Shown here piece by piece: positions 8,485 through 16,710 of a DNA stretch of 64,000 nt (positions are counted from its first letter, which is position 1; the number at the start of each line of letters is the position of its first letter). Position numbers and translations under genes: made by a program. The stretch is from positions 6,623 through 70,622 of the forward strand of contig JBBRQP010000004.1 of the NCBI GenBank assembly GCA_038226175.1, given 5' to 3'. Source of the stretch: JBBRQP01 sp038226175 (lineage in GTDB: Bacteria > Cyanobacteriota > Cyanobacteriia > Gloeobacterales > Anthocerotibacteraceae). Under the pieces are notes generated by a model. The model searched no databases. It saw only the letters and a program-made list of their open reading frames with translations, and was not told the DNA's origin.

Positions 8485-9315
8485 ATGGTGAAAATACAGG
8501 TTTGGATCAAAAAAAATTGGGAGAGTCTTGAGCCTCTGTTATTACTTGCTGTGTTTGCTGTGTTTTATATATTTATAGGCGAGTTGCGCTATATTCCTTC
8601 TGGGTCGATGATCCCGACTTTTTTGGTGGATGATCGTCTAGTCGTCGATAAACTGTCCTATGATTTTCGTGACCCCAAACGCGGTGAGATCGTGATTTTT
8701 AATCCACCCGGTAATACTCAAGAAGCCTATATCAAACGGGTGATTGGTTTACCTGGTGAGCGGTTACGCATTGTCGGCGGCGAATTATTGATTCGTGGTA
8801 AGCGTATTTATCGTAATAATTTGATTTTGCGTTATTTAGAAATACGGCCTGAACTGGCTCGCCGCTATTATCAGACTTTGGGGCAAGCGCTGCCTGAGAG
8901 CTACCGCCCAGCGCCGCTTGTACATTTTTTAGCTCATGATCTGGTAATTGGCATTGCTTTTCCTAATCAAGCGGTCGTCTCAGAAAAAATTACGTTAAGG
9001 CAACTAGCCCAACTCTTTAATGTTTTACCGCAAGATATTGACCTCAAGCCCGGTCGCGTTTATGTCAATGACCAACCTCTAGATGAACCCTATGTTAATG
9101 AAGACCCTGATTATACCTGCCCAGGTTATCAATGCTTCATGGATAACCCTTATCTCAAAGACTTTACAGTTCCCGAGGGACATTATTTTATGATGGGCGA
9201 TAACCGTAATAATAGTCAGGATTCCCATGTTTGGGGATTTTTGCCGCGCCGAAATATGATTGGTAAGGCGTTGGTTCGTTTTTGGCCGCTCGGACGTTGG
9301 GGGCAATTACCCTAG
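8485..9315 (+). CDS. lepB: signal peptidase I, third tandem copy
   Basis: A 276-aa paralogue 12 bp after the second copy. The catalytic dyad is Ser41 (SGSM) and Lys84 (YIKRVIG), with the MGDNRNNSQDSHVWG box near the C-terminus. It has one transmembrane anchor. The insert contains a CPGYQC pair followed by a slightly longer loop (FMDNPYLKDF). Spacing suggests one transcript with ccsA and the other two peptidases. A 253-bp gap follows before the DNA methyltransferase. Confidence 0.92.
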   Translation: MVKIQVWIKKNWESLEPLLLLAVFAVFYIFIGELRYIPSGSMIPTFLVDDRLVVDKLSYDFRDPKRGEIVIFNPPGNTQEAYIKRVIGLPGERLRIVGGELLIRGKRIYRNNLILRYLEIRPELARRYYQTLGQALPESYRPAPLVHFLAHDLVIGIAFPNQAVVSEKITLRQLAQLFNVLPQDIDLKPGRVYVNDQPLDEPYVNEDPDYTCPGYQCFMDNPYLKDFTVPEGHYFMMGDNRNNSQDSHVWGFLPRRNMIGKALVRFWPLGRWGQLP

Positions 9316-9448
9316 TGGAAATAATTGCAGCATCTTCTGTCGAACGTCGCAAGCATTGGGTACATAGAATTCAAAATATTAGTGGATAACGTGTATGTGT
9401 TTTCCTCTTCACGTTAGCCAAAAGGAATGCTTTAAGCTATCTTGATCC

Positions 9449-9565
9449 ATGGTAAAAATGAGTCACACTGAAACCGTGCAAGAGCTAATTAAAGTGAAAA
9501 AATTAGACAGTCGAGCCGATATCATTAGGTCAGTTTCTCAAAATAATCTTTTGGACATTGGGTAA
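9449..9565 (+). CDS. possible 38-aa leader protein upstream of the methyltransferase
   Basis: An open frame ATG 9449 to TAA 9563-9565 encodes 38 mostly charged residues (contains LIKVKKLDSRADIIRSVSQ) and stops 3 bp before the methyltransferase ATG. The close spacing suggests a translated leader or a small partner protein. I see no strong ribosome binding site (AAAGGA is 19 bp upstream) and recognise no family. It may simply be chance. Confidence 0.3.
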   Translation: MVKMSHTETVQELIKVKKLDSRADIIRSVSQNNLLDIG

Positions 9566-9568
9566 AAT

Positions 9569-10489
9569 ATGACACATTTTGAGAATACGATTTCAAACGT
9601 TGACGGAATTGTGGCGATCAAGGAGCTTCCTGATAATTCTGTCCACCTGATCCTCAGTGATATTCCCTATGGTATTGGCATAGAAGATTGGGATATTTTA
9701 CATGAGAATATGAATTCCGCCTATCTGGGATCAAGCCCTGCTCAAGAAAAGGCTGGGGCTATTTTCAAAAAGAGAGGTAAGCCGATCAACGGTTGGTCTG
9801 AGGCTGACCGAGAAATTCCTAAGCAGTATTATGATTGGTGTTTAACCTGGTCAGCCGATTGGTTGAGAGTACTAAAACCAGGGGGTTCTGCCATAATATT
9901 TGCTGGTCGGCGTTATGCCCATCGATGTATAACCGCCCTAGAAGATACAGGCTTCAGTTACAAAGATATGTTGGCATGGCTGCGGTCTCGGGCACCCCAT
10001 CGTGCCCAGCGGATTAGCATCATCTATGAAAAACGTGGTGACATAATGTCATCAAAGCAATGGCAAGGTTGGCGCGTAGGCAACTTAAGACCAACATTTG
10101 AACCAATTTTATGGTTTACTAAGCCTTACAAAATTGGCACGACAATCGCTGATAATGTCATGATCCATGGCATTGGTGCTTTTAATGAAGAAGCATTTTT
10201 ACGGTATGAAAATTCTCCAGATAATATCTTAGCTAGTGGTTTTGTAGCTGGAGAATCTGGTTTGCATCCCACCCAAAAACCTATCAAGCTAATGCAAGCG
10301 CTAATTGAACTTACTACAGTGGAAGACCAAATAGTTTTAGACCCATTTTGTGGCAGCGGCTCGACACTGATTGCAGCAAAAAGCATTGGGCGGAAATATA
10401 TTGGCTTTGAGCGCGACCCAAACTATACGCAGATTGCTGAACACCGCCTCAATCAAGAATGTCAAAATCAAATCTCACTTGATCTATAG
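9569..10489 (+). CDS. DNA methyltransferase (N4-cytosine/N6-adenine, beta class)
   Basis: A 306-aa S-adenosylmethionine-dependent DNA methyltransferase. The catalytic motif IV is at the N-terminus as DIPY (residues 31-34, in place of DPPY/SPPY). The HPTQKP motif is near residue 233, and the SAM-binding motif I, DPFCGSGST, is at 258-266. The order IV to I is that of the beta class. No restriction endonuclease gene is recognisable beside it, so it is either an orphan methylase or part of an unusual pair with the helicase 19 bp downstream. Confidence 0.88.
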   Translation: MTHFENTISNVDGIVAIKELPDNSVHLILSDIPYGIGIEDWDILHENMNSAYLGSSPAQEKAGAIFKKRGKPINGWSEADREIPKQYYDWCLTWSADWLRVLKPGGSAIIFAGRRYAHRCITALEDTGFSYKDMLAWLRSRAPHRAQRISIIYEKRGDIMSSKQWQGWRVGNLRPTFEPILWFTKPYKIGTTIADNVMIHGIGAFNEEAFLRYENSPDNILASGFVAGESGLHPTQKPIKLMQALIELTTVEDQIVLDPFCGSGSTLIAAKSIGRKYIGFERDPNYTQIAEHRLNQECQNQISLDL

Positions 10490-10508
10490 GGATTATATTA
10501 GAAGCACC

Positions 10509-12572
10509 ATGTTTATTCGCAGTGACCAAGAAGATTTTCTTAAGGGCTATCGTCAGGGCTATGTGGGCTTGACAGCAACACCGGGTGCAGGAAAAACAAC
10601 CCTTCTAGTACGCTTGATCGGGCAGCTTTTGGCACAAGGTATCCCGATTGAACGTATTCTCGTCCTTTCCTATACCAAAGCCGCAAGTTTGAATTTTCGG
10701 GAGCGGTTGCTACAAAAATATCCACAACTGCAAGGCCAAAATCTTAGCAACATTTGTACGATTCACAGTTGTGCCTATCGGCTGATCCGTCCTCATCTAC
10801 GGCGTTGGGGCTATCAAGACCGCCCTTTGACGCCCATAATACCGCTACAAAAAAAAGCTTTATTAGAAGAGCTAACCTATACTTGGCTCGAGGGGAAAGA
10901 AGACCTCTGGCAAAAATTTCTAGTGAGCGGACATACCACAGAAACCATTCGACTCTGGCGTAGCAAACTCGTTGAACTAGCTGAAGAAGGCGTCAGTTTA
11001 GCCAAACAACAGCAACTTTATCCCTTAGACGTGCGTAGGTTGACCGAAGCCTACCCAGAACGCTTTTTTTTGAAGTTAACTAGCGCAGTCTATGCGCCCT
11101 ATCAGCAGCAGCTCAATGAATCCAATCTCCTAGACTTTGATGACATGGTCAATCTCGCAATTCGCTTGCTTAGTGAAGACCAAACGGTGCGCGAGTATTG
11201 GCAAACCTATTATCAGTATCTGCTCGAAGACGAAGCCCAAGATTCGACCCAAGCTCAGCACCATTTGCTGCAACTGTTGGCGGGAGCAGAGGGCAATTGG
11301 ATCAGAGTAGGTGACCCTAATCAGGCGATTTTTTCTTCCTTTACCGCTGCTGATCCGCGTTTTTTGGTAGATTTTTGTCACCAACATGCCCATGCTTCCT
11401 TGACCCAAGCTGGTCGTTCGGTCGAGCCCATTATTCTGACCGCTAATTGGTTTCTTAACCATGTGGTCAAGCACCATCCTCATCCCACTGCCCGGTCAGC
11501 TTTTTTTGAGCAACTCATCAAATCCACCCCTGATGCCCCCAAGCCCACCGCTCATAGTCAGCCGCGTTTTTTGGTAGCCCCAGACCGTGGCGAAGAAGTA
11601 CGTAGTGTCCTAGAACGGGCGCAACGGTATTTGAAGCATTATCCCGAACATTCAGTGGGCGTATTAGCCTTCTCGCATCGCAGTCTTGATGAGATGGCCG
11701 AACAACTGACACGCTGGCAGTTGGAGTTTGTCGATCGCCGCCAAGGTCAAGCCGGGGAATTTCTGAAGCGTCTGGTCATTTTGCTCAATTGGCTCTATGA
11801 TCCAGCGCACCCTACCCAAGACCTTTGGCTACACCTAGGCGAGTTTACGAATAAAGCAACGGTGTTAGGGCTATGCCATCAGCTTGATCTAGTAGCTTGG
11901 CTTGATGGCGAAGCGCCTTGGGTTCAGTTGAGAGGTTGGGCGAAGTTGGGTGCGGCGGATCAAGTAGCATTTAGTGATTTGGCTACGCGCTTACGGCAGT
12001 TTTACCAGCAGCGAAGTCAACCTTTAGCTCAAGTTTGGTTACAAGGAGCGCGGCTGTTAGCTGATTCACCCCAGGCACTAGCCACCGCCGAGATGTTAGC
12101 CGAAAATTTACTTGCCCAAGCACAAACTTTACCGCAACTCGTCGCGCTACTTAAGCGGCAAAAAGGTCGAGAGAACTTAGTACGCTGGTCGCCCACAGCC
12201 GGTGATGATGCCGAAGAAGTCAAGGGTAAAGTCGAACTGTGCACGCTACATTCAGCTAAGGGACGTGAATGGGATGCGGTTTTGCTGACAGGTATCACGG
12301 ACTATTGGTTCCCGACGGATCATGAGGGTACCTTTCAGGGACAACTCGATTATGTGACGATTTATCCTCAGGCTCAGCTCAAGTCAGAATTTAACTCGGG
12401 CAGGACTACGGTTGATTTTACAGAACAACTTAAGGACGACATCATTACCGAACGTCTACGCTTACTTTATGTGGGTTTGACCCGTCCGCGCTATTATTTA
12501 CATCTGAGTACCCACGGTCAACCAGCCCAAGTCTTTACATGGCTCGAAGAAGCACTGAGCGGCGGGAAATAG
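10509..12572 (+). CDS. UvrD/Rep/PcrA-type superfamily 1 DNA helicase
   Basis: A 687-aa ATP-dependent helicase. The ATG at 10509 was preferred because upstream codons overlap the methyltransferase gene. SF1A motifs are in order: Walker A PGAGKT (25-30), motif Ia LSYTKAAS, motif II DEAQD (241-245), motif III GDPNQA (from 268), motif V TLHSAKG (579-585) and motif VI LLYVGLTRPR (to 661). The spacing leaves room for the 1B and 2B insertions. No nuclease domain is visible. It is probably co-transcribed with the methyltransferase; a repair role is the default expectation, a defence-linked role is speculative. Confidence 0.9.
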   Translation: MFIRSDQEDFLKGYRQGYVGLTATPGAGKTTLLVRLIGQLLAQGIPIERILVLSYTKAASLNFRERLLQKYPQLQGQNLSNICTIHSCAYRLIRPHLRRWGYQDRPLTPIIPLQKKALLEELTYTWLEGKEDLWQKFLVSGHTTETIRLWRSKLVELAEEGVSLAKQQQLYPLDVRRLTEAYPERFFLKLTSAVYAPYQQQLNESNLLDFDDMVNLAIRLLSEDQTVREYWQTYYQYLLEDEAQDSTQAQHHLLQLLAGAEGNWIRVGDPNQAIFSSFTAADPRFLVDFCHQHAHASLTQAGRSVEPIILTANWFLNHVVKHHPHPTARSAFFEQLIKSTPDAPKPTAHSQPRFLVAPDRGEEVRSVLERAQRYLKHYPEHSVGVLAFSHRSLDEMAEQLTRWQLEFVDRRQGQAGEFLKRLVILLNWLYDPAHPTQDLWLHLGEFTNKATVLGLCHQLDLVAWLDGEAPWVQLRGWAKLGAADQVAFSDLATRLRQFYQQRSQPLAQVWLQGARLLADSPQALATAEMLAENLLAQAQTLPQLVALLKRQKGRENLVRWSPTAGDDAEEVKGKVELCTLHSAKGREWDAVLLTGITDYWFPTDHEGTFQGQLDYVTIYPQAQLKSEFNSGRTTVDFTEQLKDDIITERLRLLYVGLTRPRYYLHLSTHGQPAQVFTWLEEALSGGK

Positions 12573-12586
12573 TTTTGCGCGTCACG

Positions 12587-13489
12587 TTAGTCATGACTTT
12601 GGGACCTAGAACGATACGAATCTACTGTAGGCTTGAAGATAGATTCGACCCATTGCCTGAGCGAAGTCGAACAGGTTACTAACGGTGTTGACGTATCACC
12701 CATGTCGCGTCCGGCGGTGATAGACGCAAACATCTCAACTAGGCTTTGACCGAGTGCTTCACTGCCGCCATGGGTCGAGATGATATTTTTATACATTTCC
12801 CCACTAATTGATTGGAACTGTATCGGCAACCCAAGTACTTCACTCACAATACTAGCTGCTACATTGCAGGAAATCCTTTCTAAGCCATGAGCAGCTAAGC
12901 CTTTTTGTCCAGACCATGCACGATCAGCCAAAAGATGTGCTGATACGATACCAATGTCACGGGCTGCAACAAATGGTAAAGGTACGTCACCCGAAAATGG
13001 CAGAGCAAAAAAGCCTCGTTGCACAATTGGCTCAATCTGATAACATAAGTTCTCCATAAAATAGCCGCAACGGACATAGCGTATGGCAATCCCTGTCGCA
13101 GCCATGATTTGCTCCGCCTCATATAGCCCTAATCCAGGGCCATGGTTACCCGCACGTCTATCGCCACCCGAAATCATCACGATACGCTGTACACCTTCTT
13201 GCTGACAAGCTTGCGCGAATGGTCGAGCAAATGACGCATAGTAAGAACTGATATTTTCAAGGGTTGCTGACTGTGGGATACAAAAAAATGCCTCCTCGAT
13301 TCCCTCTAAGGCACACGCTAAATCCTCGGAATTCTGTAAATCACCCCTGAAGATTTGATCAGGTTGATACTGAGCCATCTTAAATTGTGAGGAGTTTCGT
13401 ACCAATATGCGCACCGACTCACCCTGGCTTAAGAGGGTTTGTAGGACATGGCGACCTGTGTTACCTGTGGGTGTTGTCACTAGTATCAT
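12587..13489 (-). CDS. NmrA-like NAD(P)-binding oxidoreductase-fold protein
   Basis: A 300-aa atypical short-chain dehydrogenase-fold protein. The N-terminal dinucleotide-binding pattern TPTGNTGRHVLQTL matches NmrA/quinone oxidoreductase 2-like proteins, which sense or use NAD(P)H. The SDR catalytic YxxxK is not evident. Its start overlaps the stop of the VOC gene (TAATG at 13487-13491), so the pair is translated together and is probably controlled by the divergent TetR regulator. Confidence 0.82.
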   Translation of the reverse strand: MILVTTPTGNTGRHVLQTLLSQGESVRILVRNSSQFKMAQYQPDQIFRGDLQNSEDLACALEGIEEAFFCIPQSATLENISSYYASFARPFAQACQQEGVQRIVMISGGDRRAGNHGPGLGLYEAEQIMAATGIAIRYVRCGYFMENLCYQIEPIVQRGFFALPFSGDVPLPFVAARDIGIVSAHLLADRAWSGQKGLAAHGLERISCNVAASIVSEVLGLPIQFQSISGEMYKNIISTHGGSEALGQSLVEMFASITAGRDMGDTSTPLVTCSTSLRQWVESIFKPTVDSYRSRSQSHD

Positions 13490-13884
13490 TAGGAATTCTC
13501 CTGCGTTGCAAATAAGTTAACAACGTTTTGGTCTGGATCAATTACACGCGCAAATCGTTGTCCCCAAAAAGAGTCCCAGGGCTCCTGATAACTTTCGTAG
13601 CCCTCTGCAACCAAACGCTGATGGGCGGCATCAACTTCAGTAGGCGCATCAAATTTGAACTGAAGGTTGAGGCGTTGACCAAAACTAGCGATCCATTTGG
13701 GATCGGTTTGCTGCACTACGGCTTGGGAGATACAGCCAATCGTGTAACCCTGCGCGCCCTGGTATTCTACATGGGGTGCCTGATCTTCTTGAGAAGCAAT
13801 GGCAAGTCCAAGAGTACGATAAAATTCGAGGGACTTAGCCATATCCTGTACAACTAGACCCACGGTGTCGAGATGAGGGGACAT
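13489..13884 (-). CDS. VOC-family (glyoxalase/bleomycin-resistance fold) protein
   Basis: A 131-aa single-chain vicinal-oxygen-chelate protein. The two beta-alpha-beta3 halves are visible: HLDTVGLVVQDMAKSLEFYRTLG at the start, then FARVIDPDQNVVNLF near the end. Likely activities are metal-dependent dioxygenase, lyase or antibiotic binding; the substrate is unknown. First gene of a two-gene leftward operon with the NmrA-like gene, divergent from the TetR gene across 46 bp. Confidence 0.8.
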   Translation of the reverse strand: MSPHLDTVGLVVQDMAKSLEFYRTLGLAIASQEDQAPHVEYQGAQGYTIGCISQAVVQQTDPKWIASFGQRLNLQFKFDAPTEVDAAHQRLVAEGYESYQEPWDSFWGQRFARVIDPDQNVVNLFATQENS

Positions 13885-13914
13885 TGATCATTCCTTAAAA
13901 ACTGCATTAACAAC

Positions 13915-13924
13915 ACGGTACCGT
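13915..13924. promoter_or_regulatory. candidate TetR operator palindrome
   Basis: ACGGTACCGT is a perfect 10-bp palindrome in the 46-bp gap between the VOC gene and the divergent TetR gene, 6 bp before the TetR ATG. Flanking positions extend it imperfectly. Position and symmetry fit an autoregulatory operator that would block both genes. Confidence 0.5.
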
Positions 13925-13930
13925 ATCGTA

Positions 13931-14563
13931 ATGAGTGAGTCAATGGCTAAGCGAGGGCGTCCTCGTAGTGAAGAGGCGAAAGCCGCTGTCTTGGTGGCGG
14001 CCTTTGAATTGCTATGCGAGCGCGGTTATAGCGACATGGCAATCGAGGCTGTTGCCACACGGGCTGGTGTCGGTAAGGCCACGATCTATCGTTGGTGGAG
14101 CACCCGTCAAGAATTAGCCGTCGAAGCCTTCTTTACAGCAACCCAATCCGAACTAGCCTTGCCGGATACTGGTGTCGCCCGTGAAGATTTTCGCCAGCAG
14201 ATACAACAATTGGCAACGCTCTTGCGCGGATCAACAGGAGCAGCCATGATTGCGATGATCGTAGGAGCCCGCACCGATCAGGTTCTGCGGCAGGCAATTT
14301 TTGGGCGTTGGATCGCTCCACGTAAACGCTGGGGGAAGGAGCGTATGCTGCGGGCGATAGCTGAGGGAGAATGTGTAGAAGGATTAAATCCTGATGCCGC
14401 CCTTGAGTTGATGTATAGCCCAATTTATGCCCGTGTATTATTTGGTATAGGGATTCCCATCTCAGCTGAAGTTGAGGACTTTCTAACTATTGCCTTCAAG
14501 GGTATTTTTACGGATTGCGCCTCAAATAAAAGCCGAGACGCTAAGACGCAATGCAAACCCTGA
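13931..14563 (+). CDS. TetR/AcrR-family transcriptional regulator
   Basis: A 210-aa regulator with a classical TetR helix-turn-helix at residues about 12-58 (SEEAKAAVLVAAFELLCERG, then VGKATIYRWW). The C-terminal ligand-binding region has no obvious signature. ATG 13931 is used; ATG 13943 is an alternative start four codons in. It is transcribed away from the VOC/NmrA pair and most likely represses that operon and itself through the palindrome in the shared gap. Confidence 0.9.
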   Translation: MSESMAKRGRPRSEEAKAAVLVAAFELLCERGYSDMAIEAVATRAGVGKATIYRWWSTRQELAVEAFFTATQSELALPDTGVAREDFRQQIQQLATLLRGSTGAAMIAMIVGARTDQVLRQAIFGRWIAPRKRWGKERMLRAIAEGECVEGLNPDAALELMYSPIYARVLFGIGIPISAEVEDFLTIAFKGIFTDCASNKSRDAKTQCKP

Positions 14564-14622
14564 TCGCCGCCATATTTTCCTGAATTGTATCTAAACATAA
14601 ACAGATATGAAGGATTGTGTCT

Positions 14623-14654
14623 TTGCTAGAGGCAGCGGCGAAAGACTCTATAAA
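14623..14654 (+). promoter_or_regulatory. candidate psaL promoter
   Basis: A TTGCTA box (14623-14628) and a good -10 match TATAAA (14649-14654) lie 30 bp before the psaL ATG. The 20-bp spacing is longer than ideal, so the -10 is more convincing than the -35. Confidence 0.4.
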
Positions 14655-14683
14655 ATAAGGCCAATGTTACGTTGAGTGCGTCC

Positions 14684-15166
14684 ATGCAATCCACCCGTAA
14701 TCTGATGGTCTACACCGACGACCCCCAGAGTGCTAGCGTCCTGACCCCGATCAATAATGCGCCGATTGTGCGTTTTTTCATCAATAACTTGCCTATTTTG
14801 CGTCCTAACCTCGACCCATTATTTCGGGGTCTAGAAGTCGGCATGGCTCATGGTTACTGGTTGTTTGGCCCTTTTACCTTACTTGGCCCCTTGCGCCTGA
14901 CTGCGACGCGTCCGCCGGAATTTGTGCAATTACAAGTCGCCAGTTCCTTAGCCGCTACGATTGGGCTGGTGCTGATCTGTACGATTGCTATTTCACTCTA
15001 TGCCACGGTTAATCCCGACGATGACACCAACTTTGGTGGTGAAGGCTGGAGTCGGTTTGCGGCTGGTTGGCTAGTCGGTGGCGTGGGCGGTGCTTTATTT
15101 GCGGCACTACTGACCTTACTCGGTGGGGTTCTCTCTTCGTTGATTTTGGGTCTTGTACCGGGATGA
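14684..15166 (+). CDS. psaL: photosystem I reaction centre subunit XI (PsaL)
   Basis: PsaL sits at the centre of the cyanobacterial PSI trimer. The signatures are present: TPINNAPIVRFFINNLPILRP, then RGLEVGMAHGYWLFGPF with chlorophyll-binding residues, a central membrane helix near LAATIGLVLICTIAISLY, and a final glycine-rich helix. I use ATG 14684 (160 aa); a TTG four codons upstream is less likely. The stop overlaps the next start (ATGA at 15163-15166), an unexpected coupling between a photosystem gene and a metabolite-repair enzyme. Confidence 0.95.
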   Translation: MQSTRNLMVYTDDPQSASVLTPINNAPIVRFFINNLPILRPNLDPLFRGLEVGMAHGYWLFGPFTLLGPLRLTATRPPEFVQLQVASSLAATIGLVLICTIAISLYATVNPDDDTNFGGEGWSRFAAGWLVGGVGGALFAALLTLLGGVLSSLILGLVPG

Positions 15167-16680
15167 TCTCCGAACGGGTGGTCGTGACTGCCCAACAGAT
15201 GCAAGCCCTGGAGGAGTGGATATTCCGCCAGGGCTTACCTGTAGCTGCTCTGATGGAACGTGCCGGATGGTGTTTAGGTCAAGCGATTCACAATTTTTAT
15301 CCGCTAGCAACTTACCCACAGATTGGGATTTTGACGGGTTCTGGTCATAATGGCGCGGATAGTTTGGTGGTAGCACGAGAATTATTAGTCTATGGTTATC
15401 AGGTTAAAGTTTATTTAGCGACCACGCTAGCAAAATTAAAACCCTTGACCCGTCAGCACTGGGACTATTACCAAGCCATTGGCGGCGAGGTAGTAACCGA
15501 GCTTGAGGCTCTGGCGAGTGTTGACCTACTAGTTGATGGTCTACTAGGGGTCGGGCTTACCCGTGATCTAGCGCCCGGTCTGCAAACAGTATTGGCTTGG
15601 GCTAATGGACAAACGCGGCCTGTGGTCAGTCTTGACCTGCCTTCGGGACTCCACAGCGATACAGGGGTTGCCTTAGGCATGGCAATTCGGGCACAACGAA
15701 CTCTGTGCTTGGGGTACTGGAAACAGGGTTTATTTCAGGAAACCGCCTTAGAGTATTGCGGAGATATTACGCGCTTAGACCTAACACTACCGGATCAGGC
15801 GCTACAAGACGTACTGAGGCAACCTTTTACCTATGGCCTAACAGCCTCTGAAGCTCGCAGCTATTTACCGCTCAACCGTGCCTCAAATAGTCATAAATAT
15901 AGTATTGGTAAGTTGCTGATTATTGCTGGGTCTCGGGCATTTCCGGGGGCGGCGATCTTAGCGGGGTTAGCCGCAAAAGCTAGTGGTATTGGCTTGGTTG
16001 GGTTGGCGGTACCAGCGTCTTTGCGCGATATCATCCTCAATTATTTACCCGATGCCATAATTTATCCGTGTCCAGAAACCACAGAAGGCAGAATCGCACA
16101 GCTGACGGTCAATCTCGAAGATTTTACGGCAATTGCCTGTGGCCCGGGTTTGGGTGATTGTCCCGAGCTGGTGGCTGAGCTGCTCAAAAGTTCCCAGCCA
16201 GTGGTACTTGATGCAGATGGGCTCAATAGCTTGGGCATTATGCAAGCACTAGGGCGCTCAGCCCCGACTGTGATCACACCCCATCTGGGCGAGTTTCGGC
16301 GACTTTTTCCTGAGATTGACCCATCTGAACGTTTTACCGCTGTTCGCCAAGCTGCTGCCTATGCAGGGGCAACTGTAGTTCTCAAAGGCGCACGTACAGT
16401 CATTGCCCAACCCAACGGTGAGACTTGGGTTAATCTAGCCAGTACCCCGGCTCTAGCACGAGCGGGTTCGGGTGATGTGCTGACGGGTTTGATAGGCGGG
16501 CTGATCGCTCAAAAAGTTGGGGTGACCCAAGCGGCACTCGGTGCGGTCTGGTGGCATAGCCATGCAGGTCGCATCTTGGCTCAAGAACGCTCAGTCCTCG
16601 GCGTTGATCCGCTGACTCTGGCGCAACAGTTGACACGATGCTTACCGATCACCTATTGCTCGCTGGCCTCAGCGCGATAG
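15163..16680 (+). CDS. nnrD: bifunctional NAD(P)HX epimerase / ADP-dependent NAD(P)HX dehydratase
   Basis: A 505-aa fusion that repairs hydrated NADH and NADPH. The N-terminal half is the YjeF_N epimerase (VVVTAQQMQALEE, LMERAG, LTGSGHNGADSLVVAREL). The C-terminal half is the ribokinase-like dehydratase (LLIIAGSRAFPGAAILAG, CGPGLGD, VLDADGLNSL, VITPHLGEF, ARAGSGDVLTGLIGG). I chose ATG 15163, which overlaps the psaL stop; an upstream in-frame extension would run through psaL and does not resemble the family. mraY follows after 30 bp. Confidence 0.94.
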   Translation: MISERVVVTAQQMQALEEWIFRQGLPVAALMERAGWCLGQAIHNFYPLATYPQIGILTGSGHNGADSLVVARELLVYGYQVKVYLATTLAKLKPLTRQHWDYYQAIGGEVVTELEALASVDLLVDGLLGVGLTRDLAPGLQTVLAWANGQTRPVVSLDLPSGLHSDTGVALGMAIRAQRTLCLGYWKQGLFQETALEYCGDITRLDLTLPDQALQDVLRQPFTYGLTASEARSYLPLNRASNSHKYSIGKLLIIAGSRAFPGAAILAGLAAKASGIGLVGLAVPASLRDIILNYLPDAIIYPCPETTEGRIAQLTVNLEDFTAIACGPGLGDCPELVAELLKSSQPVVLDADGLNSLGIMQALGRSAPTVITPHLGEFRRLFPEIDPSERFTAVRQAAAYAGATVVLKGARTVIAQPNGETWVNLASTPALARAGSGDVLTGLIGGLIAQKVGVTQAALGAVWWHSHAGRILAQERSVLGVDPLTLAQQLTRCLPITYCSLASAR

Positions 16681-16710
16681 ACTATCTAAGTCAGTTCTGG
16701 GAAATAAGGC

